This document shows positions 52,460-62,514 of a stretch of 64,000 nucleotides of DNA, piece after piece. The stretch comes from Glossina fuscipes (taxonomy: Eukaryota; Arthropoda; Insecta; Diptera; Glossinidae), in the NCBI RefSeq assembly GCF_014805625.2, contig NW_023998426.1, positions 2,833,263-2,897,262 on the forward strand, given 5' to 3'. The notes beneath the pieces are model-generated. The model saw only the letters and a program-made list of their open reading frames with translations. It ran no database searches and was not told the DNA's origin. The position numbers and the translations under genes are program-made. Numbering within the stretch: the first letter of the stretch is position 1; every line of letters begins with the position of its first letter.

Positions 52460-53555
52460 TAATGTTTGTATTTCTTGCACTTCAGGACATGCTTCCAAAA
52501 TTTATTTATTGTATTATCTTCCCTTCTCAATCCTTAAGATCTGACTTGGGAACGAATAAATTCTTGAATCTTTTTGGTGTACTTCCAGCTAAAGGAAATA
52601 TAATGAGCAAGTTGGTAAACCTCCACGCCATGGTGATAAGCGTAGCAACAAGAAGCTGCCGATATGTTGTATTAAAACACATTAGCTGATGCGCACACAT
52701 ACACACATACATACACATTGTTAATGGAGACAGCTCCAGTTAGTGCCAAAGTTTACTATATTTGATAAAAGATTAGACGGATGCAATACAAGTTCAAGGG
52801 TACACTTTTAGAGAGTATGTTAGCAGTAACCAGTAAACCCCTCACCTTCACATCTACACGTTTTAACCAATTTCGGCAATAAAATTTCGTATTGTGTCGT
52901 TTTTCCTGATTGAATAATAAGTTTTTTCTTTTCGCCTTTTTTTGCAAATTTGTGTTTTTTCTTTTTTTGTTTTTTAAGTATAGTTTACAGCTTCCCAGTA
53001 AATGAGTTAACAAACGAAATGATTTTATGATTGCTCATGTAATACTAGCGACATAACCCTTATGTAACCTTTTCGCAAAGGAAGGCTGAAGTTAAGCAAA
53101 AAAAAAAGGATTTTTTCCGCTTCTTAGTTAACGTTAGTTAACATTGTATAACTGGCTGTCAATAATTTTTACTGACATTCTAAATTTATGGCTTCGTCAT
53201 AATTTTTTTAAAGAATTTTTTTTAACATAAAAACTTAACTGTTTTGCAGATCTTTCGACGAGCATAGGGTTACAAAGTTAATTAAGTCGTTTTCGTATAT
53301 TATTTGAAAAGGTTTACAAGAGTTAAGAAAAGAGTTCTCAAAAATGATTATAAAATTGTGTTTAGAATTTTTATTTAGAATTTTTTTTTTTTTAACAAAT
53401 TTTACGTAAAACCTTGTAATATCTTCATAATAGCGAACAAAAGAATACAATTTTTCTTTTTTTTTTTTTGAAAAAAAACTGTAAATCGTACATAAATAGA
53501 AAATCATAAAAATCTTTTGAAAACTTATCATTGTTGTTATTAATATTTGTATACT
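52460..53555. other. Intergenic, nothing recognised
   Basis: AT-rich with T-runs. Open frames are low-complexity. Confidence 0.4.
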
Positions 53556-53557
53556 CA

Positions 53558-53870
53558 ATACCGATGGATCGAGGTATACTTATTTGTCAAAATGTTTGCA
53601 ACATGCAGAAGGAGGTTTCGGAGACTATACATATTCGCGATCAATATCAAATTGTGAACTGATTTAAAAATGTCCGTCTGTCCGTCTGTATAACTTCTTG
53701 GGTAAACGTGCTCACTGGACGTTGTTACGTGCAAGTTGGTATTGAGAATAGGCCAAATAAGTCAAGGGACACAGTACAACACGAAGTGAAAATACTTTTT
53801 TCCATAATAGATGGATATTTTGCTCATTACAGCAATGCCTTCATTGCAATAGACAGAAAAATAAAAACTT
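53558..53870 (+). repeat. FR2 repeat
   Basis: 'gtttgcaacatgcagaagga', 'aaatgtccgtctgtccgtct', 'gttggtattgagaataggcc' in FR2 order. Confidence 0.75.
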
Positions 53871-53924
53871 GCTCGTTTGCTCTGTAACTCCTTTTGTACA
53901 AATATGTAAAAACCCAATTACCAC

Positions 53925-54225
53925 GTCCCAATATACATATATATATATGTATATATATATAATGGATAAGTATCAAATTCGGAATCCATGCGGGCATGTT
54001 TGTCTGTCCATATGTTGGTCGACCCGTCTGATCGATCGAAATGGATCGAATTTGGTACACCGGTATGTTTTGAACAAAAGACGAACGTTGTTGAAAACGT
54101 TTCAAACCGGACCGCTTTTCCGACCACTTCCCATTATTTTGGAATTTCGTTATATGAATAACTGTAGAGTGCTGCAAGGCATTTAGTGATGATTGGGATA
54201 TCATAGTAGAGTGTTTTCACTTGTT
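53925..54225 (+). repeat. FR1 repeat
   Basis: 'tttggtacaccggtatgttt', 'aaaagacgaacgttgttgaa', 'accggaccgcttttccgacc', 'aactgtagagtgctgcaagg' and 'gagtgttttcacttgtt' at the 3' end. A TA run lies at 53935-53961. Confidence 0.75.
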
Positions 54226-54229
54226 AAAA

Positions 54230-54785
54230 TCGATATTCTGATCCGAAACCATTAATGGAAATTTTTAAGTTTACATTTACATTGCGCGCCATAATATTAC
54301 ATGAATAATTAAGAAAAAAAAAATTTGATAACTTACTTCTCGATTTATTTTCTTTTCAAAGTGCAAAATAGAGTTGGATACCCCAACTTGACTCGCAAGC
54401 ATAGAATGTTCCGCTGTGATTACTTTTTAGAAAAAGTTATACGTTGCAATTAAACCTTTGTCCCACAGAAGAAAAACCTTTCGCCAAATGAAAGAGTCAC
54501 ATACACCGACACAGCGATACACCTACACGATGTAACGTAATCAAACAATAGAAGTCAAGAAATAAACGACAAGGAAGTAGCCCTTATGTGCTGTTCTACA
54601 CTCACCTACAGTAAAGTTCTATTTAAGCATAAAGATAATCTCCAAGCGAACCTGTCCTCTCTTATAAAGCGTCGGTGATATTTCGTTAGCAATAAATTGT
54701 TAAGTGCGGAATCACCTCCACCAGGATTTTTTTTTTATGTAAATAATGCTCTTTTACATCAAATAACGTAAGCGACGTTTTCAAA
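54230..54785. other. Intergenic, nothing recognised
   Basis: No gene or repeat identified. Confidence 0.4.
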
Positions 54786-54789
54786 CCTC

Positions 54790-55163
54790 CTTTTATACCC
54801 TACACCACTTGTGGTACAAGAGTATCTTAACTTTGTGAGGATGTATGCAATGCAAAGAAGGACTTGAAATAGGCCCAACTTTTATTACACCGATTGCCAC
54901 CTATACTCCGATCCGCTTGTTCGCTTCGATTTCTTGTGTTTAACCTACAGGCGACATTATTGAAAATATTATGACGAAATTTGGTACACTCGGACCTTTT
55001 AACCCCAGAACAAAGTCTATTGAAAATGACATGAATCGAAGTATTTTTTCGTCCATTTCCCGTATAACGCCTTATTTTAAAAATTTGATATGTAAATAAC
55101 TGTAGGGTGATGTGGGGTATTTAATGGTGAGTCGCGGAATTATAGTGCTTTTACTTGTTTCAT
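54790..55163 (+). repeat. FR1 repeat, best full-length copy (about 370 bp)
   Basis: 5' 'ttttataccctacaccactt' with the palindrome ACCACTTGTGGT. Core 'aacctacaggcgacattatt', 'acgaaatttggtacactcgg'. 3' 'tgtagggtgatgtggggtat', 'ttaatggtgagtcgcggaat', ending 'tatagtgcttttacttgttt'. No coding potential. Confidence 0.85.
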
Positions 55164-55164
55164 A

Positions 55165-55652
55165 TTTTACATTTACTTTCTTTAAAAATTCTTAATAAAT
55201 ATTTAATTCTTTCTACATTTTTGCTTGAAAGCTTTATTTCAAAAAAAAAATTTATTTAACCATTGATGTGTATAGTAAGTATTTGTAATCATTTTGTGCC
55301 AAATATTTAATAAAAATATTATTATATTTTAAGTAACTTTAACGCATTTATCATATGTACAGAAACACGTATATATATCACGTTGGGAGAATAAATAACT
55401 GCGCAATTATTATGCTTTTCACGATATGTCTTTACAAGTTAAATTATAATGGCTAACTTACAGAAAATTGCAACAACAACAACAGCTAAGCGTTAAAGCA
55501 GTTTGTGAACTTTTTCATTTTTTTTTTTTTTTTTTTCAAAGAAAAATAATTCCCTTTTAATGCTGAAAAAAAAAACCAAAAAGAAATTACATTCAAATGT
55601 GATTCTAGTAACAAAAAGTTATCATATAAACGCGAAGAAACAGATAGTGAGA

Positions 55653-55689
<37 letters not shown>

Positions 55690-56150
55690 CGAGAGAATAA
55701 TGTTTGCCCGTAAAAGCTAAAGTAAGCAAAAGTTGATTGGTATTTGCAATTAATGCTTCAATACAGTGCAAACATCTAGAGAAGGAGAAAAAAAGAGAGG
55801 AGAGAAAGCGCATGCGCATCGCAATGATTGAGAGCTAAGATTAGAGTAAGACAAACAGCTATATTAATATAATAATAGCCAAGGCCACACCCTATTGTGC
55901 CACAATAGTATTTATTTACTCTCTTCAACCACAATGGACATTACTTACAATTTAACGACCAGCGTAATTATATATGTATATACAAATGTTAAGAGTCACA
56001 TTTTAGGTTATGACTACTTATTATATATAAGTTCAAATATTATAGCATTTATTTTATAGGTCTGATGTTCTTTTTTTTTTTTATTAAAGAATTTTGTGGC
56101 TTCTGTTTATAAGTTATTTCAACAAAGACAAAGAAAAAAATAATTATTAT
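55165..56150. other. Intergenic between FR1 and the hydrolase gene
   Basis: T-run at 55519-55536 and a GA run at 55655-55696. No gene. Confidence 0.4.
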
Positions 56151-56153
56151 AAG

Positions 56154-56159
56154 TTTATT
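56154..56159 (-). terminator. Candidate poly(A) signal of the hydrolase gene
   Basis: AATAAA on the minus strand (TTTATT on plus) about 40 nt past the stop codon, implying a very short 3' UTR. Confidence 0.55.
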
Positions 56160-56198
56160 AAATATTAAATAGACTTGAAGCTTCATAAAAAGTTCTGG

Positions 56199-56869
56199 TT
56201 AATCTCTACCAAATTTATGCGTTGTCTTCGGCTTGTCAACACGCACTATACGTTCAGCTACATTAAAATATGCTTCATATTCTATCGTGTCCGGAGTAGT
56301 GTCGTAGTGATAATGACCACCCCATTTTGTACGTGAAAATGAATGAAAATGCTGTAAACGTAAGTCCAAATCCTGTAGGGACAAATGCATTAAAAAGAAA
56401 TAACAATAAATTGAAAGAAGAAAGAAATTAGAAAAGGATTTCTTTACAATATTTCGTGACAAGACAAGACAAAAAATTTCATTCGCTCAACATATCAGTA
56501 ACATTGTCGTATATCATATATATTTTAAATCATATTTTTATATAATTATATATACGCGGACTTATTTACATATAGCTTTTTGATAGTTGGAATGAAAACT
56601 GTGAAAACAAAGAGATTGAAATGTAATTTTTTTCTAGAAATTCATTTAACGATTCGTAACTTCAAGTGGTAAATTAAAATCATGTTAACATAGTCCACTT
56701 TTTTTTAAAGCTATATATTAATGTATATGTATATATATATATATATTGTATATATATGTATATATACAATATGTACAATACAATACAATATATACAATAT
56801 ATATATGTATATATATTTATATATTGTATATGTGTATTGTTCTATATCTATATGTATGTATAGATATAG

Positions 56870-56912
<43 letters not shown>

Positions 56913-59900
56913 CGAATTTTAAACTTGAAAATGTCGAATTTCAAAGAACTGTTAAATTTATCTACTTTCTAATCAGAAGCGGACCGATTCATCGACTTAG
57001 CCGTTTATACGGCTACAGATCACGTAATCGATAAGAAAAAGCTTGGTGTCAAATATGTTTCTTTAGACTGCGTTTAAAGCTCGTTACACCTAGGTGTTGT
57101 GAGATATGCAGAGATCAAGCAGACATAGTTAATTCCATGTCACTAGTTATTTGGAACCGGTAAATGTGGACTTTACAAAGTTTTTTGTACAACATCGACG
57201 CTACAAAGTTTTAATAACTCCTCCTGTGCTGGTTTAACAATTTTTTTTCTTTTCTTACGTGCTCATGCGTCACCAGTGTGCCCACAGCGTGTAAAGTTCC
57301 AGGCATCTCAAAAAATTTTAACCATTGATTTAATTCACTCTCCGTATGTATTGGGCTGCGACTAAAATCACGCATAACATGCTGATGAGCTTTACCATTT
57401 TTGAGTAAGAATAAGCCACCCAAACCTTAAAAATATAAAAGGAAAAACAAGTAAAAACACTATAGTGGGACACGGCCCATCATTAAATACCCTACACCAC
57501 TCTACAGTTATACCGATTTTTCGAAATGAAGCGTTGTAAGGGAAGCGGTCCGATCTGAACTATTTTCAGTAGTTTTCAACATTAGGCCCAAACAGGACGA
57601 TAGATCAAACTTCATCAAAGTATCTCAAAAATTGTGATCTGTAGGTTGAACACAAGAAAACAAGCCGGACAGAAGGACCGACAAGCTTAGATCGATTCAG
57701 AGAATGATTCGATATAATAAAAGGTGGATCTATCTCAAGCCCTGGGAATGCTGCCCAGACACATTCACAAAAATTTAGTATACCATTGTACCATAAGTAA
57801 AATAGAATATGACGCAGAAAATCTATTTATGCGTGAGTAAGCTTTTTAATACTCGGCGCGAACTTAACTATAACTGTTGCATCGTTTATCCAGCAATTTG
57901 TATATCCTAAGATATATTTAAGATTTTGATATTGACTTTGATTACTAATATGTGTACTCGATAAGGTTTTTCATGTTTTTGCCATGTTTCTATGCTATGG
58001 AAACAATTCTAATACATTATATACTCTGCGATGGGCATAAGGAAATTTCATCAGCGTTATAAAATATTTACTCACCCACACATTTGTCTTGATATTTCTC
58101 GTACAAGCCTTTTCGTATGCATTCAATAAAATTCATATGTCCGGTACGCTTTTTGCAGTTGATCTTTAAGACTGGCCCCGGTTCACCTCGGCACACATAT
58201 AAATTCAATAGTAATGCGCAACGTGTTTCCGTATCCGGTATTGGTTCCAATAAGCAATCTTCTTGTAATCCTGTTATTTTTGCAGTGTAGCTGCCGTTTT
58301 TTATTTCGTCTTGAGCGGATATACTTAGATTGAAAATGCCCTCACAATTGGTATTACGTAATGGATACGGACCGGCACCAGCTCCCACTATTGCATCGTT
58401 AATACAAAAAAATTTTAAATTAAAAATTAAATCAACCTTGTCGGCTCGTGAGGACTACCTGTCTTCATTTTCTCTATCTAGCAAACTACCCGCCGTAACC
58501 TGTTTTAAATAATAAGACCGATATTGAACACATGAATTCCTAGTGATATTTACTGATGTGTATCGATATTGCCGTTAGTAAATTCGCCATGTAGGCAAAG
58601 ACGAACTCTTTACATGCATCGTCTTCAGTATTAAATAGAATTAGTTTAAAAAACAAATAAATTTAAGTAACTCATGTAAAACGAAGTCGTACAACAGGCA
58701 AGGAAGTTACCATGTTATCATTATGTCAAACATAAATAAAAAAGCTGCTAATGTAATGCAAGTACAATATATAACACGGGACATTTCGATAGCGAAATTC
58801 ATACACTGATTGTAGTGCGTTTCGTGGGCAATTGATAGTTATTTTGAATGGTATAGAAAATCCAGGCAGCCCTTGTTTTTAAAATGTAAACAAAAAACAC
58901 GTGTATACAAATTTTTATTTTGTGGAATTGCCAGGTGCGAATATTTGGTAAATTCTTTACAATTACACTCGCTGGCTACAAAACGAGTAATTTATTATTT
59001 GGTTTGTGTCCAATATTTTACATAAACCCATTACAAAAAGAATTTTCATAAATGACAGTATTATACAGGTAAGTGTCCTCACTATTTTTATCGCATACCA
59101 ATTATCAAAACTTATTATACATTAATGCATTGTATATACGCATACACATATGCGTATCGCGTGTTCGCACCCATCAGCGATCATTACGTACTCTCAAGTA
59201 TTATAAAAAAAATTTGTATAAAGAAAATTTAATTGACACTGTGCTTCTTTACTTCTTCATTTTCTGCTTGTTCTTCTGCTTTTTGTTTACTTCTTTAACA
59301 GATTTCTTGGAGGATTCTTAACAAATTGGTTGTTTTAACAGAAAATGACTAGTTTAAAGAACCAATCAACATATGATTTCAAAGAATACTTTCTCCTTTT
59401 TACACCCACCAGTATAAGATGGCGGCATATTCATTTTGTTCATATGTAAACCACAAAAGGAAGCTTCAGAGATCCTATAAAGTATATATTCATGATCACC
59501 GTGAAATTCTGAGTTGACTAAGCCATGTCTGTCCGTGTCTATGTGGAGTTTCTTGCTAGCACTCCCATGGTAGCAAAAATGAAGTTATCGATTTCAAATG
59601 TGGTAGAAACACTGCGTTACATACCTTTGTCATTTAACAGATTTGTGTTACATTGCCTTGGCATTTAACAGATCTGCCCTACATAGCTTTGTCATTTAAC
59701 ATTTAATTTGGAAGTTTCTGCACATAGGTTGGTATTGAAAATGGGCCAAATTGGCCGAAGTAAAAATGCGCAATGGAGCGTAAACTAAACGCAATGTTTT
59801 AACAAAAATTTTTGGATTTTTGCTCGTTCCTTAGAAATTATTAAAGTTAAAAGGCTGATAATTTCCACTCTAGTCTCTACTCTACTCTTTATGTGCAAAA

Positions 59901-62431
59901 GTGGAAAAAATCGCCCACACTCACGCAAAGTTACAAAGTTACTGACCAAATTTAATTTTCTTACTTGTTATTTTTTCTTCTTTTCAAAAATCAAGCTCAC
60001 ACCAGTTGTCGCAAAGGTGCTTAAATGGAACAGAGCTTGCGAGAATTCTTTTTTTTTATTATATGACCAATCAGACGATGTCTACTATTCATGTAACACG
60101 CTGACGATCGGAAAGATGAGAGGCAAGAGAATGAGACAATGGCTCCGGTGTTATTATTTTTCAATTTCTTTTAATTATTCATTTCTTCTTAATACTTAAA
60201 TATACTCTTGATAATCTCTACAAGTGTTTTTATTCCATTAACTTTCTTTTCATCTCAAAAAAATCCTGCAAACAACACTACCTCACAGTTGTGTTACCTC
60301 CTAAACAAATGTGGCCCGTTTTTGTCATCATGTTTTACTAGATTCTCGTGAACGTACCTGCCAATATTTTTCCTTCACCCATAGATTTTCTGCATATAGC
60401 TTTAATATCATAAAGTTTATCTTTTTGAACTTTCGGCAACAAATAAGGCGCTCCACCCAATTCCAAAAGTGTTGGACAACCGCCAAGACCTTAAGTATAT
60501 ATGAAAAAAAAAGAAGAAAATGAATAAAAAAATTTGTGTCTTGTTTTCTTATAACTTACCTATGTCCATTAATCCATATTCCGATGCACTTAGATTTGGA
60601 CATTGGCTAACGTTTACGGTAACATTTTCAAAATTTCTGGTTAGAATTGATTGCAAAACTGCAAAATGAATTAACAAGAAGTAAGAAAATTAAATTCTTT
60701 CGAGACCGAATCTATTGTACCCATCACCGTTTACCCCAAAAAAAGACAAGAGCAGTAAGACTACAAATTCTCATGCTTTATATGGAGTGGAGAGCAGATG
60801 ATTTTTTCTATTTTCAAAATAAAAGTTTTTGTCGTGAAGGCATGTGGACGTCGTAGGCGTGCCCTTTGAAAAGTTTAGGTCAATTTCAAATACTTTTGCA
60901 AATTTTTAGCCGATATTTTCATTAACGGAAGAATATTTACCATAAACACTACAAAGTAACACGAACAGACAGATGGACAGGCGAACAGGCGGATATGCTT
61001 ACGTGCATTCAAGATGTGAAACTAGCCAAGAATTTGTATACTTTATGGGGTTTTTGAAGCTTGTTTCTGCGCGTTATAAACGTATTGAAAAAACAATTAA
61101 ATTTAAATACACTGTAATATTGGGTAGCCGTGGTCCATAAAATATACATTTGCTATAATTTATGAATAATGAGCAAAACCCAGTTTTCCGTTCCTTTTAT
61201 GAAACAGAGGAGTTCGCAGTTTACGGAGTGGTGTGGGCATGTCCTTCGACCGGATTGGCCCATTTTCAATACCAACGTGCGTGCAAGAATTCGCATTATC
61301 TGGAAATCAAATATTTTTATACCTACAAAGGATAACGGTATATTCACTTAGTTAAAACGTTTGCGGGAGCTCCAAAGATCCCATTCTTCATAAGCATTTA
61401 ATACTGAATCGATTTAACCAAATAAATTCAGGCTCATTTAAACTTTGAAAATGATATATTTATTTTGATGATTTCTCATTGCACGCACACATCTGCAGAA
61501 TCTTTTTTTTTATTTTACTCAAAATTAAACGATTAGCACTAAAAACATACGTATATATATTTATGTATATATTTGAAAACTTTTCTTCTTTCGAAACTTT
61601 CGTTTTTTCAACGAACCTTACCGCGATTGGCCTCACATAGCCCGCAGTCAAAGAAGAATTCCATATCTTGGACAGAAAGCACCCATCCGACCCAAAATTT
61701 GGAACAGAGATATGTTGGAAAACTTTGCATACTATGTCAGAACCATAACTACAGTATGACATTTAATAATTTCTTTACGAACTGTTAACTAGGCCAACTA
61801 GGTAAGCAGATCTGTAATTTCTCTGTTATGTCTGTAGCGAATATTTTCCTATTCACATAATTGAAGCTTTCGGCTGCAAATTTGGCAAAAACAGCGTAAT
61901 TTCTTAATATTGAATACATGTCACATCAATTGAACGACACGCCCACAATGCAAAGTAGACTGAAAACCACTCTGGTTTCCTAGTGTTTTTCCCCATTATA
62001 TATAGGTAGACATATAGCTACACTATAAAAAATTCTACGTATGTTTTACAAAAATGCAAAAGTCGGTCAGGTCCGCCCAATATTGTAGAGTATGAAAATG
62101 TATTTTTTCGCTTTGTTTTTTTGTTTTAGTTTTTCTTAGTATCATAGGTGGCGGGTATAAAAAATTCGGTGACAGCGCAATGCAATTTTGTGACTTGTTT
62201 TAAATTGAGAATAAATAGATAGAGAAACACTGAGAGAGGTGAAAAATTCGTTCTCTCTGCTTGTCTTTAGATTTTCTGTTGATTTTCGATAGGCAACGAA
62301 AACACCTGATTTTGTGTCAATTTTTATAAATTCAGAGCAATTCTTCACCGACCATTTTGTAGCTCCTCTAAAGGTGGCTTATATAAAGACTTTTGTTCAA
62401 ATAATAATTCGTTAGCATTTAAAGCTGACAT
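56199..62431 (-). CDS. C11orf54/PTD012-family (DUF1907) zinc-dependent ester hydrolase, six exons
   Basis: Minus-strand exons: 62353-62431, 60560-60658, 60358-60489, 58076-58387, 57259-57425, 56199-56372. All introns have GT/AG ends and all phases close (1,1,1,1,0), giving 320 aa; human C11orf54 is about 315 aa. Aligned landmarks: LYKPPLEELQN at the N-terminus; NVTVNVSQCPNL; GGAPYLLPKVQKDKLYDI; VGAGAGP near residues 104-110; CALLLNLYVCRGEPGPVLKI; KKRTGHMNFIECIRKGL; and LQHFHSFSRTKWGGHYHYDTTPD. In that last block His271, His273 and His283 keep the HxHx9H zinc ligands of the human structure. The C-terminus KPKTTHKFGRD also matches. The family hydrolyses simple esters in vitro; its physiological substrate is not clear. 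The chosen start (ATG at 62431-62429, G at -3) matches the human length; an in-frame ATG at 62512-62510 would add 27 residues. Drosophila CG12134, an eve neighbour, is the likely orthologue (recalled). Introns hold FR1 and FR2 repeats. Confidence 0.93.
56711..56912. repeat. TA-rich microsatellite block in hydrolase intron
   Basis: Mixed TA/TATG/CAATA repeat ending in a pure (AT) run to 56911. Tyr/Ile-rich open frames across it on both strands are artefacts. Confidence 0.95.
57446..57800 (-). repeat. FR1 repeat, full-length, in hydrolase intron
   Basis: Plus strand runs 'acaagtaaaaacactatagt', 'cattaaataccctacaccac', 'gcgttgtaagggaagcggtc', 'tgtgatctgtaggttgaaca', 'gacaagcttagatcgattca', 'gattcgatataataaaagg', 'accattgtaccataag'. 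Confidence 0.85.
59398..59975 (+). repeat. FR2 repeat with internal tandem, in hydrolase intron
   Basis: 5' 'tttttacacccaccagtata', then 'tcctataaagtatatattca', 'gccatgtctgtccgtgtcta', 'ggtattgaaaatgggccaaa', 'cgcccacactcacgcaaagt', 3' 'aaatttaattttcttacttg'. A 31-bp unit is repeated three times inside (59616-59708). Confidence 0.8.
59616..59708 (+). repeat. 31-bp unit, three tandem copies
   Basis: Units start at 59616, 59647 and 59678 and share 'ttacat', 'ctttgtcatttaacag'. They interrupt the FR2 'ggtagaaacat|tggaagt' sequence seen intact at 51100-51118. Confidence 0.85.
60970..61370 (-). repeat. FR2 repeat in first hydrolase intron
   Basis: Plus strand shows 'acagacagatggacaggcga', 'atactttatggggtttttga', then 'gcccattttcaataccaacg' and 'cgtgcaagaattcgcatta', all reversed FR2 blocks; order suggests two rearranged or nested pieces. 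Confidence 0.65.
61855..62205 (+). repeat. FR2 repeat in first hydrolase intron
   Basis: Core 'tgcaaatttggcaaaaacag' and 'acacgcccacaatgcaaagt', 3' 'ggtggcgggtataaaaaatt' with the ATTCGGTGAC hairpin arm and 'gtgacttgtttta'. It ends about 150 bp from the first-exon splice donor. Confidence 0.7.
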
Positions 62432-62512
62432 AGCACTATTCTTCCACTTTGTCTTCACCAATATACGTTGGATTATATTAAAAATTTGTTCAACAACGCG
62501 TTTGATTGTCAT
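62432..62512 (-). other. In-frame 27-codon N-terminal extension of the hydrolase gene
   Basis: The first-exon frame stays open upstream of the preferred start to an ATG at 62512-62510, with an in-frame TAG two codons before it. The 27 residues are rich in Ile/Val and Lys/Arg with few acids (MTIKRVVEQIFNIIQRILVK onward), as in some mitochondrial targeting peptides. The upstream ATG has T at -3, a weak context. It could be a leader, an alternative start, or 5' UTR. Confidence 0.4.
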
Positions 62513-62514
62513 GC

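Noticed and set aside
53827..54204. 125-codon minus-strand and 105-codon plus-strand ORFs
   Set aside because: Both lie across an FR1 copy; FR1 copies elsewhere are interrupted in these frames.
20215..56150. Searched for TER94 or other conserved exons between eve and the hydrolase
   Set aside because: No Walker motifs, AAA-ATPase signatures or other recognisable conserved protein blocks were seen in any frame by eye; a short exon could still be missed.
56711..56944. Tyr/Ile-rich ORFs on both strands
   Set aside because: Translation of a TA microsatellite.
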